64,000 bases of DNA from Astragalus membranaceus (taxonomy: Eukaryota; Streptophyta; Magnoliopsida; Fabales; Fabaceae), in assembly GCA_039519185.1 (NCBI GenBank), contig CM076846.1, positions 148,318,605 through 148,382,604 of the forward strand, written 5' to 3'. Numbering within the stretch: position 1 is the first letter of the stretch; every line of letters starts with the position of its first letter. Of this stretch, positions 46,301-58,300 are shown piece after piece. Made by a program: the position numbers and the translations under genes. The notes beneath the pieces were generated by a model that was not told the DNA's origin, searched no databases, and worked only from the letters and a program-made list of their open reading frames with translations.

Positions 46301-49300
46301 TGACAAATCGGGTTATACAGATCATGTTCATATCATATTTTATTTTATTAATTACATTCATTTGTTTTGTGCATCTATATTGCTACTCTGTTGTTGTTGA
46401 ACATTGTATCTTCCACCCCGTTCCTTCTATTTTGTGTTTTCCATGTCATATTTGCACACATTTCTTCTGTTCCATCTATCTTGTTATTCAGATTTTCTTA
46501 TAGTAAAGGTCGTATGCAGCATCTGTTTTAAAGGAAAAGCTTTCAGCCTTGGGTTCATCAGGGGTGTTAGCTGACCATCAGCTTCAAGCTCAATTACAAG
46601 AGCATAATCTGAAAGGGTGAGTTAGAATCTGCAGTTAGAGAAACATATATCAGTTACTAGTCTTTTTATGAATAATGTGGTGTTAGCTTCCATCAAGTTA
46701 GTTATATAATCTAAATCCCCTGCTATTGTTATTCTGAGTTTTGGATTTGATTGGATAGCACTGCCTATTATCTGAAATTGTACTTTATACAAATATCTGT
46801 TTTTGGGGTTTAGTTACAAGACGATACAATTGAAGTCTCAGATGTAGCACCTAAGCTTTGGTTCAAGGATCATTAATGACATGGTTTTGGGGTGCTTTAC
46901 TCCCAAGGGGTCTGTATTTTACACTCTGATTTGTCATCTAGCAGAAGCTTCTTTTAGTGACGTGCCTTACTTTCAAGGGGTCTATATTTTATACTCTGAT
47001 TGATTTGTCATCTAACAGACCCCAGTATTTTTCAAAGCTGAATTTAGATTTTAGAGCTACAATTATGTAGCCTATTAGATGTTTTTATAAAACACTTCAA
47101 TACTATAAGGCTTTAATATTCTTTGGTAGGTTTGAACTACGGGAAATGAAATTGTTTTCAATGATATTGAGATGAGGCAGCTGTGGGGCATAGAGACAAA
47201 ATGAAGGTGGTTGGGTTTCTTCAAGAAAGTTGTTGAGACCTACATTAGAACTAAATTAACATGAAAATTTCTGACAGGGACTTGATAAGACTAACTAGGA
47301 ACTTAAGTGAAAGAGTTCAAACTTTTAACATATACTCATGTTGTGGTCTTTCACGGAGAGAAATGTCAGATTCACTTTTTACGTAGTGGCTGGGTGAAAA
47401 TGCTGGAGTCATGTAATCTTCTACTTTTTTTTTGTATTAGATGGTATTCTCTTGTGTGCATTTATTCCTCTGGTCTGTTCACTCGGTAATATATTTTGAA
47501 CTACATCTGCTTATTACTTGAGAAAGTTGTAAATGCCAGTTCTTTCTGCTGGTAGAATGACTGCTGTTATAAATAGATAAATTTGATTTACGAGCTTGGA
47601 AAGTTTTGGTAAAAGTAACTAAAGTTTGATGTGTAGTGCTTCAAACAGCTTGACTTAATTTGCTTCATGGCTTGAACCAGTTTTGGTTTCCTGAAGGATT
47701 GTATTAGATGATTTAATAGTTTTTTAGGAATGATGCGAGGTCAATTCTCTACTCCAATCATTTGCTAAGGTCCAAAATAATTCATTATTTGATAAGCACC
47801 TTAGAGACACAAGACTGTTCTGGTTATGTTGAAATTAAGCAAGATGGTAGTTTGGGATGTAAAACAGGTTGGATTCCTTTGTAACTGGTGACATGGTTTT
47901 GATTCTTTTCTGCCACAGTTTAAGCCTTAAGTGGGTAATAAAACAACAAAAATATGGTAAATGTATGGTGCTTCAAAAGGCCCTGACTTTGTTTTCTTTA
48001 TGGCTAGTTGTCCTTTTGTATTCATGAAGAATTGTATTATATTCTGAGGAGTTTTTACTATAAAAATGAGTTAGGATGGCAAAATACGGTCATTATATTC
48101 TCGAATCAATTTTTAAGATCCAAGGTTATCCATTATTTGATATCAACCTTAAAGACACAAGATTTTGGCCTTTGGGGAAAAATTAGTTAAGATCAAGCTT
48201 TAAGTCACTTTGAGATGTGATGTGAAACTAAACTGATTCCTATGTAATTTGTGCTTGATTACTTACTCCCTTAGTTTGTTATTTGGTACATAGGATTTGT
48301 GGCATTTAGCAATCATTTTTTTTATTGTTCACATCTGCACTCTTTATTGCAGCCACAATCATCTTACAATATCAGACATTGCAAGGAAAGCTTTTCTTTA
48401 CAGTGTATGTTCCCTTCTTGTTTATTTATTTATTTATTTGTAGTTTTATAGGAGTTTATTGTCACATGAAATCATTGTTTGCTAATATAATTATATAAAC
48501 TTGAATGTCACAAAAAAAAGCAATGGCAACTCAAATCTCCTTATTGCACTTCATTTAATTTCCTAAAGAAGCTTTTAAAGGTTTCCATGCCCTTAAGCTA
48601 GTTTAGAATTCTAGCTCGTGTTTTCTTATAATTTTTTCTGAATAGAAAAAGGAAATTTATTAAGGAAGGAAAAGTATAAGCATGGAGAATAAAACATCCT
48701 CACAAGGAAATATGCAGAAAAGGGCGCGTGTACTTCAAGAAATTGTTTTCTATTTTTGATTTCTGTTTTATTATTATTACAAAATTGCCAGTGTTTTCAT
48801 TTGGTTTCCCACTTCAAATATGCTGTATAGGAAATACCTCAAAACATATTTTCCATTGTTTCTTATATAAAAGCGTTGAAAACAGAAAACGAAGTAAGGA
48901 GACAAAGCAGTGAGAGGCCTTTTTTTTGTTCTTTTCAATTCTTTCTTAGTGGCACTTTTGGATGATTTTTGTAGCATTTTATGGAGGGCCATGCAAAAAT
49001 TTCTCCAATATCACGCTTGCCTCTCATCACTGTTCAAGATACCAAGCATCATCTGAAGGACTTTCCAGTTTGTGAGGTATGATTGTAGTGACTATTTGAT
49101 TTAAGGCATTTATTTTAACTCTTGTTTTGTTCAGCCAACTAACGTTACATATCTCCTGCCAGCCATTTCATCTGGAGCTACATTTCTTTAATAAAGCAAA
49201 CCGAGTTCTTCATTATCCAGCCAGGGCATTCTATATGGATGGACTGAACCTTATGGCTCATAACCTTTCCTCTGGATCTGATAGTATCTATCGAAAGCTC

Positions 49301-52300
49301 TATAATTCGGTAATGTAGTGAGATTTGTATTTTTGACACGTATCACGTATTTATGATTTCTATCAAAACTTTCAATTTGTTCATTAATTGACACATGTTA
49401 TTCTTAGAATGTGGTTTAGGCCTAACTCAACCCCACAAAACCGGCTTGTAAGGTGAGGGTTGTCTCCCACTTATAAACTCTTTTGAGACCATATCTCTAG
49501 CCAAAATTTGGGTTTTTCCCAATACACCCCCTCACGCCCAGCACTATTGGGCTTGGTGCGTGGATTATAATGGTGGGTGGCCCGAAGGATCTAGGATAGG
49601 CTTTGATACCATCTTAGAATGTGGTTTAGGCCTAACTCAACCCCACAAAACCGGCTTGTAAGGTGAGGGTTGTCTCCCACTTATAAACTCTTTTTGAGAA
49701 CATATCGCTAGTCAAGACTTGGGTTTTTCCCAATAGTTATAAATATTTATTTCCAAATCTGTCCTTGTAATTTGTTCATTAATTTTCTATAGATTCCTGG
49801 AAATGTGGAGTACCGAGCAAAATACTTGTTGCATAGTAAAAAGCAGCGTTTATTTCTTGTAGTTTATGAATTTAGTGGTGCTACAAATGAAGTTGTGCTT
49901 TACTGGGAAAATTCTGATGTACAGACAGCAAACAGTAAAAGCAGCACAGTAAAAGGTATTTCTTTCTTTCCTTGGAATGCATTTTTAACTATATGCCAGT
50001 TAGGTCATGCATTATGTTTTAATAGTTCAATTAACTATCTTGTAGGTCGAGACACAGCATTTATTGGCTCCAATGAAAATCAGTTTGCTATACTTGATGA
50101 CGATAGGACAGGGTTGGCTGTATATACTCTACCAGGTGGAGCCGCTCAAGACGCTAAGGACAATGATAAGGTTTTTGAAGAAAACCAACCTGCAGAGACC
50201 AACGTTGGTTCAATTCGTGGCCCAACACCATTTATGTTTGAAACTGAAGTTGACCGTATCTTTTCTACCCCATTAGGTGCTTAAATATCTACACACGTTA
50301 TTTATTTACACAGTCACAATATTGTCCTTTTCTCTACAACCTTAGCATCAGTTTTCAGCAACATAAAGTGTTGAAAATCGTTTCTCTGATTGTAGATTCA
50401 ACTTTGATGTTTGCTTCTCATGGGAACCAAATTGGACTAGTAAAGCTCATAGAAGGGTACCGCTTATCAAATTCAACTGCCAGTGGCCCTGATATATCCA
50501 TCAAGAGTGAGGGGAAAAAGTCAATTAAGTTGAAAAGAAATGAGATTGTACTTCAGGTATGACTTAGCAGTGTGCTTTTTAGCTATAATTAGAAAGTGCA
50601 CACAGCCGTGGTGAGCATACACAGACCCGTGAAGTTTAAGGAAATAATTGATAAGAGTAAAACAGTGTTGTCAAATGGCGGTTATGGCGGCGCCATGGCG
50701 GATTGCGGTGGCGGATTTCTTGAAAACCGCCATGGCCAATTTGTGAAGGATGGCGGTTTATGGCGGCCTTATGGTGGTTATGGCGGCCTAAAATGGCGGA
50801 TTTTTGGCTCTCCGCCATAAACCGCCATCCGCCATTAACAACACTGGAGTAAAAGAAAAAAAAAGGAAATTGGATAGAGAAAATGAAAAAAAGGAAGTTG
50901 GATAAAGAAAATGGGAGTGATTGTTTTTATAAAGAAACTCATTATAATTTTAGATATACTTCAAATATTTTTTTTTTTAGAAAAATTCTTTATAGAATTC
51001 TGTTAAATTTTTTATTGCCTAAAAAGTTCATAATCAATGAAGTTGTAGCTCACCTAGCACGTGCCAGACGCTTTAGCGTCTAAGATGTGTAATCATGATG
51101 TCAAAAGTTTTATACTTTACTAGGTCACCTTTCCCCCCTTCCTTGGCCTTCTTGTCATGAATCAACTATGTCAAAGGTTTAAACTGGTGGGCAAAATCTC
51201 ATAAATGATCAGTATCTAACATGCCCCCTTACTCTAGAGTTCTTTGGAATTGAATTTTTGGTAATACACTAAAGATCGGCCTATCTTGTGCTGACATTTA
51301 AGTTATTATTTATCAGAATAAGGACAATTGAGATACCAAAAATTTAGCCAAAAAAGAACTGTGAAATGCTTGAGTGAATAGTACTCAGCAAACTTGATAT
51401 TTATATAAACACACAATTAATTAGATGTTATATTTATTTACATGGAAATTTAACAAAAAGTGTAACTCCCCGAGTACATGAAAATTACAATCATTGTACA
51501 TGAATCTAAAAGTACACAAACCTATGACTTCAAAAACTAAAAGTACACAATTAATTTCTGACACTCTCATTTGCTCCTTCTAACAATCCCCCCCGCTAAA
51601 GCTGAATCATGTAAGTTAATTGCTCCAAGCTTGGAACAAATATATTGAATTTGAGGTTACCTTAAAGACTTTGTTAAGGGGGGTATCAGCTTCCAAATAC
51701 ATTCTTAATTCCTGGACTGTAGATTGGGACTTAGCAACACAAGATATCATATAATGATAAAATTGTTTAATAGTGGCCCATTTTTGTGCAGAATCATACA
51801 ATGGCTGAATATCATTAGCAAAGACACTTTGAACTTTGAGCCTTCTTCCAAAACACGTAACAGGTTTTTAAGGATTTGAAGCTTAAGATGTTTGGTACAA
51901 TAGGTTGCCATGACAAAGCGCAAAATTGATAATCAACCTTTTTCCATTAATTGCGCTTTTCTTTTGAAATTGCATCGGATGATTTCTCTAGTATTCATTG
52001 TATCCCTAACCAAGAAAAGAAACAAAGTAGACCAAGCTAAATAATTTTTCCCATTCGTTGGTTTTTTGGTTCTATCTTTTTTTGTTGCGAACAAAGGACA
52101 TCTAGCCAAACAACCGAAAGCAAGGATCGACCACCTAAATGGGTTGAGGAGAGGTTGGTGACCTAATTATGTTGTTGTGGTGGAGTTTTAGGGACGGGGC
52201 CAATACGTGAGTATTGGGTATTATTTGGCGCTTAAGCACCACATCGAGTAGTATGGGATGCTAGGTAGGGTACTTAAGTGACTTAGTTCTCCCTCCTTAA

Positions 52301-55300
52301 TAGTTAGCTTTTAAAAGAGGGTTTTCCAAGTGCTTGGGTGCGTTTCAATTGGTATCAGAGCTAGTTTTTGATGTCTCAAAGGGCTACCTTGAAGGGGCTG
52401 ACTGGAAATGTCGATGAAGCATCATAGAGTGCAGCCGTTGAGATGTCAACTCTCAGGAGCGGTAGCATGGGATGCTCGGTTGAGTACTTAAGTGGCTTGG
52501 TTCTCCTCCCTTAATAGCTAGCTTTTAATGGAGGATTCCCGAAGTGCTTTGGGGGTTATTAAGTGTTAAATAGAGACGAAGAATAGAGAGACGATATTGG
52601 TCACGCAGTTCGGCCAATGTTTGCCTACGTCTGCGACTACAGAGTAGCTGTAGTTCCGTCTTATTAACTGAATATGTTGTTGTGTGTTAAGAGTACAAGC
52701 ACTAATGTGTTTAAATAGACTATACTATATGAAAACCTAACGGGCCTGGGCCGAATACACATATAAATAAATCTACTATTTACACCACATCTCAACACTC
52801 CCCCTCAAGCTGGAGCGTATAGATTGTAGGCATCCAGCTTGTCACATATGTAAGTTATCCTTGGTCCTCGAAGAGCTTTTGTGAAGATGTCTGCCAATTG
52901 ATCATTAGAACCAACAAATGAAGTAGCAATGTCGCCGGACACAATCTTCTCACGAACAAAGTGACAATCAACTTCAATGTGTTTGGTTCGCTCATGAAAG
53001 ACTGGATTGGACGCAATATGTAGGGCTGCTTGATTATCACAGATGAGACTCATAGTGCCTATTTTACAAAAACGCAACTCTTGGAGAAGATGTTTCAGCC
53101 ACGTGAGCTCCTGAGTGGTAAGAGCCATAGCCCGATATTCAGCCTCAGCACTGGATCTGGCAACAACATTTTGCTTTTTACTTTTCCATGAAATTAGATT
53201 TCCACCAATAAGAACACAATACCCAGATGTGGACCTTCTATCAAAGGGGCAACCAGCCCAATCAGCATCTGTGTAAGCGACAATATTTGAATCACCTCTA
53301 TCCGTGTAAACAAGACCTTTTCCAGGAGCTCCCTTGATATACCTCAGGATTCTAACAACGGCATCCCAATGACTGTCACAAGGAGAATTTAGGAATTGAC
53401 TCACCACACTAACAGCATATGAAATATCTGGCCTCGTCATGGTCAAGTAATTTAACTTTCCAACTAGCCTCCTATACCTTCCTGGATCTGAAAATGGCTC
53501 CCCCTGATCTGGTAGGATCTTGACATTAGGATCCATAGGAGAGTCAATTGGCTTGCAATCCAGCATTTTGGTTTCTTCTAAAATATCCAAAGCATACTTT
53601 CTCTGGGAAATAGCAATCCCTGCCTTAGAATGAGCTACCTCAATGCCAAGAAAGTAACGTAACTTTCCAAGATCTTTGACCTGAAAGTGGTGGACTAGAT
53701 GTTATTTAAGTCCTGCAATCCCATCATGATCATTACCTGTAATGACAATATCATCGACATAGACAACCAGATAAATACATTTGTGAGAGGAGAACTTATA
53801 AAAGACAGAGTGGTCAGTTTCACTCCGAATCATGCCATACTCTTGAACAACACTACTGAATCTCCCAAACCATGCTCGAGGGGATTGTTTAAGACCATAC
53901 AAGGCTTTGTGAAGTCGACAGACATACCCACGACACTCCCCCTGAGCAACAAAACCAGGTGGTTGCTCCAGATAAACTTCTTCTTCTAGATCTCCATGGA
54001 GAAACGCATTCTTGATGTCTAGTTGATACAATGGCCAATGTCGCATTGCAGCCATAGAAAGGAATAGACGAACAGAAGTCATTTTAGCCACCGGTGAGAA
54101 AGTATCACTGTAATCAAGGCCAAAAACCTGAGTATAGCCCTTAGCAACGAGGCGTGCTTTCAGACGATCAATACTCCCGTCTGGACCAACTTTGATAGTA
54201 TATACCCAACGACACCCAACAATAGATTTACCAGGAGGAGGCGGCACAAGAGTCCATGTCTGGTTAGATTCTAAGGCTGTCATCTCATCAATCATAGCTT
54301 GTCTCCAACCTGAATGAGAAAGAGCTTCCTGCGTGGACTTGGGAATGGTGATGGAAGAAATAGCAGAGACAAATGTATAATGCGAAGGTGATAAGCGGTG
54401 ATAGCTGAGGAAATTATAAATAGGATGAGGGTTACGGGTGGAACGTGTACCTTTACGCACTGCAATAGGAGGGTCTTCTGACTCGGGAGGCGGATCCGGA
54501 GTAGAAGAGGGAACCGGGGCAGGAGATGAGTCACTAGGATCTTCGGTAGGAGGTGGGTCGACAGGAGGGAGACGAGCACGGCGTTGATAAGTTTGCAAGG
54601 GGGCGGGACTAGAAGGACTAGGAATTTCCGTAGGAGAGGGGTGATCTATCTGGTCAATGATGGGTGGGAGAGGAACTACCGGGACAATATTAGGAATAGG
54701 TAATACTTGAGAGACAGACTCAGACTCAATGGGAGATGCAAAGAAGGGAGCATCCTCAAAGAAGGTGACATCAGCAGACATGTAGAAGCGATGTGTGGAG
54801 GGACAGTAGCATCGATATCCTTTTTGAACTCTTGAATAGCCAAGGAAGACACACTTAACTGCACGCGCAGACAATTTATCAAGTCCCGGAGTAAGATCAT
54901 GAATAAAACAAGTGGATCCGAAGACTCGAGGAGAGATACGGAACAAGGGCTCATCGGGAAACAATATGGAATGAGGAACTCTATTCTGGATAGCAGAGGA
55001 TGGCATTCTATTAATCAAGTGCCCTGCAGTGAGGACAGCATCCCCCCAAAACTTCAAAGGAACATTAGCATGAATAAGTAAGGTGCGTGCTGTTTCAATT
55101 ATATGACGGTTCTTACGTTCAGCAATCCCATTTTGTTGTGGGGTATGGGGACAAGATGATTGATGTATGACGCCATTTTCAACCATAAAAGAATTAAATG
55201 ATGTAGAAAAATATTCTTTCGCATTATCACTGCGTAAAGTGCGAATAGAACAACCAAATTGATTTTTGATTTCCTTAAAGAAATTTTGAAAAACACCAAG

Positions 55301-58300
55301 AAGTTCAGATCTATCCTTAAGTAGGTAGATCCACGTACATCTAGAAAATTCATCAATAAAAGTGACAAAATATCTATGTCCTACAACTGAAGCGACTCGA
55401 CTCGGTCCCCATACATCTGAATGAAGAACATCAAAAGGAGAACGAGCTTGAGACTGAGTACTGCTAGGGAAGGAGGAGCGAACATGTTTCCCAAGCTGAC
55501 AAGACTCACAATCTAATGACTGCAGATGAGACAAATGAGGAACCATAACTTTGAACTTCTTGAGACTTGGATGACCTAACCGACGATGAAGAAGACTGGG
55601 GTATATCAAGGGAGCTCCTGGAAAAGGTCTTGTTTACACGGATAGAGGTGATTCAAATATTGTCGCTTACACAGATGCTGATTGGGCTGGTTGCCCCTTT
55701 GATAGAAGGTCCACATCTGGGTATTGTGTTCTTATTAACTGAATATGTTGTTGTGTGTTAAGAGTACAAGCACTAATGTGTTTAAATAGACTATACTATA
55801 TGAAAACCTAACGGGCCTGGGCCGAATACACATATAAATAAATCTACTATTTACACCACATCTCAACATTAAGATACTAAGAATTTAGCCAGAGATTTGT
55901 GACATGCTTGAATTAGTTGGGTGATTAGCACTCAGCAGCTTGATATTTATATTTTATATACACTTGCAAGCAATAAATTGCATGTTACGTTTACAAGGAA
56001 AACTAATAAATATGCAATTTCCTGAGGTCAAAAGTGTTATAACCTTTGTACATGAATTTACAAGTACCCGACTAAGACTTTAAATACTAGTATTTCCAAC
56101 TGAAACAAGACAACAAGTATCAAAAATATGTTTTAAGCTTGTTTCCTTTTCCTATGGGTTGTAACTTACGGTGTTTTATATTCCCCCATTCCCCTAAAAG
56201 AAAGAATGAATGCCTTTTGGATCCTTCATCTTTTGTTTCCTTGGGTAGAAGTCATTGGATATAGGGTTCCCTGTTTCTGGAAATATTCATGAATAGTTTA
56301 TGTACTAATCCATGTTTCTTGAAATTGGACAGGTGCACTGGCAAGAAACTCTTAGGGGATATGTTGCCGGAATTTTAACAACACACAGAGTCCTTATTGT
56401 TTCGGCGGCACTTGACATACTTGCAGGAACTTCTACAAATTTTGACAAGGGACTTCCTTCAATATCCTTTGAATTTATTTCTTTATGAATCCGAAAAATT
56501 ACTTATTCACATTAAACTTCTTGTGTCACATATATTCTCTTTTTTGAATCCTTAACTCATTCCTACTTTAGATCTCTTTTGTGGGTTGGGCCTGCTCTTC
56601 TGTTCTCTACTGCTACTGCAGTCAGTATACTTGGCTGGGACGGAAAAGTGAGGCCTATCCTATCAATTAGCATGCCTTATGCAGGTAGTTTTTTTGCTGC
56701 ATACTGGGATGTCATTATTTCTTATCCATCCATTTTTTCATAGATGTTTTCTATTTTTTCAACTAATGTACGTTTGGTAATGTCCTTCTGATATGTTTAT
56801 ATGAATTTCGTCGCAGTTTTGGTTGGTGCTTTGAATGACAGATTGTTGCTTGCTAGCCCTACGGAAATAAATCCCAGACAGAAGAAAGGGGTAGAGATCA
56901 AAAGCTGTCTTGTTGGTCTTCTTGAACCAATTCTTATTGGATTTGCCACAATGCAGCTAAGTTTTGAGCAGAAGCTTGATCTATCAGAAATTTTGTACCA
57001 AATAACGTCGAGGTTTCCTTCTTTTATACCTTTGAATTTTAACTTCTTTATACCTTTGAATTTTAACCTCTTTTATACCTTTGAATTTTAACCTCTTTTC
57101 CGAAAAATACAACTTATTTTTTGTATAGCTGAAATTTTAGTGCCTTTTCACCCAACGAATGCAATTTGATGTGAATATTACTAGTTTGCTGAAAGTAAAG
57201 ATTATTTTTCAATATTGTGGAAAATGAACAGTGTTCAGTGCAACTGGTGACTGCATGACACAACTTATTGTTGGTATCGTAATCGTTTCAAAAATATTTT
57301 ACTAAAGTCATGGCTAAAGGCCATGGCTAAGGTTTGGGTCTCCCTTTTGTTCAAATTTATTTTTTTACTAAAGTTGTGACTCTAGGTCGTGACTTAAGTA
57401 GTTTTTTTTTCCTCCTCATTGAAAGGTTTCTCTTTCTTGACTCTAGGCCATGACTTAAAGTAGTTATTTTTCCTCCTGATTGAAAGGTTTCTCTTTCTTT
57501 AATATATATATATATATAATCGTTGAAGTTTTAATTTCAATCATTAGAAGTAATTGAAGTGGTCATCTATCTATGTCATGAATGAGCATGGTCAGCTCCA
57601 GGATCCCAACTAACGTCGAGGTTTCCTTCTTTGATACCTTCGAATTTTAACCTCTTTTTCGAAAAATACAACTTATTTTTTGTATAGCTGAAATTTAAAG
57701 GCCTTTTCACCAAATGAATGCAGTTTGATGTGAATATTACTAGTTTGCTGAAAGTAAAGATTATTTTTCAATATTGTGGAAAATGAACAGTGTTCAGTGT
57801 AACTGGTGACTGCATGACACAACTTATTGTTGGTATCGTTTCAAAAATATTTTACTAAAGTCATGGCTAAGGTTTGGGTCTCCCTTTTGTTCAAATTTAT
57901 TTTTTTACTAAAGTTGTGACTCTAGGTCGTGACTTAAGTAATTTTTTTCCTCCTGATTGAAAGGTTTTTCTTTCTTGACTCTAGACCATGACTTAAAGTA
58001 GTTATTTTTTTCTCCTGATTGAAAGGTTTCTCTTTCTTTAATATATATATATATATATATATATTTTCGTTGAAGTTTTAATTTCAATCAGTAGAAATAA
58101 TTGAAGTGGTCATCTATCTATGTCATTAATGAGCATGGTCAGCTCCAGGATCCCAACTCTTTTCTGACGGAAAGTGAAATGGCATGGGCCTCCCCTTGTA
58201 GGTTTTACCCACGAAAGGCACCTCACTTTCAGCAAACTAGTAATGAAGATGAATAAGAAATAGGTTGTCGCCTAGAAGGCCAGCCTTAGTAAAATAAATA

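Larger units (their letters stand above)
52564..55868 (-). mobile_element. Copia-B: rearranged young Ty1/copia element in intron 16
   Basis: Perfect 5-bp duplication TTAAG (52559-52563 and 55869-55873). The 3' LTR (52564-52797, 234 bp) is whole and preceded on the minus strand by the purine tract GAGGGGGAG. The 5' LTR (55731-55868) keeps only 138 bp, identical to the matching part of the other. The missing LTR part, primer site, gag and protease are replaced by a 136-bp inverted copy of the element's own RNase H sequence. Because the target duplication flanks the rearranged form, the rearrangement preceded or accompanied integration. Confidence 0.9.
51329..56100 (-). mobile_element. Copia-C: old copia remnant hosting Copia-B
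   Basis: Diverged direct repeats 51329-51585 (TGAGATACC...TTCTAACA) and about 55869-56100 look like the two LTRs. Next to the left one, on the minus strand, is a purine tract (GGGGGGGATTG). Beyond it is the end of a copia polyprotein: IQYICSKLGAINLHDSALAG, with TKSLR upstream (51590-51690). The rest of pol is gone. Copia-B inserted exactly at the inner edge of the right repeat. Confidence 0.6.
50557..56332 (+). other. TWD40-2 intron 16, 5.8 kb of nested insertions
   Basis: GT-AG intron carrying the hAT MITE (50663-50846), an old copia remnant (51329-56100) with a miniature LTR-type repeat inside it, and Copia-B (52564-55868). 56101-56332 and 50847-51328 hold no recognised element. Confidence 0.75.

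Noticed and set aside
46183..46503. 106-residue frame after the gypsy element
   Set aside because: Starts inside the LTR and runs into intron sequence; hydrophobic by base composition only.
50596..50820. Gly-rich 74-residue frame
   Set aside because: Falls inside the GGCGG hAT MITE.
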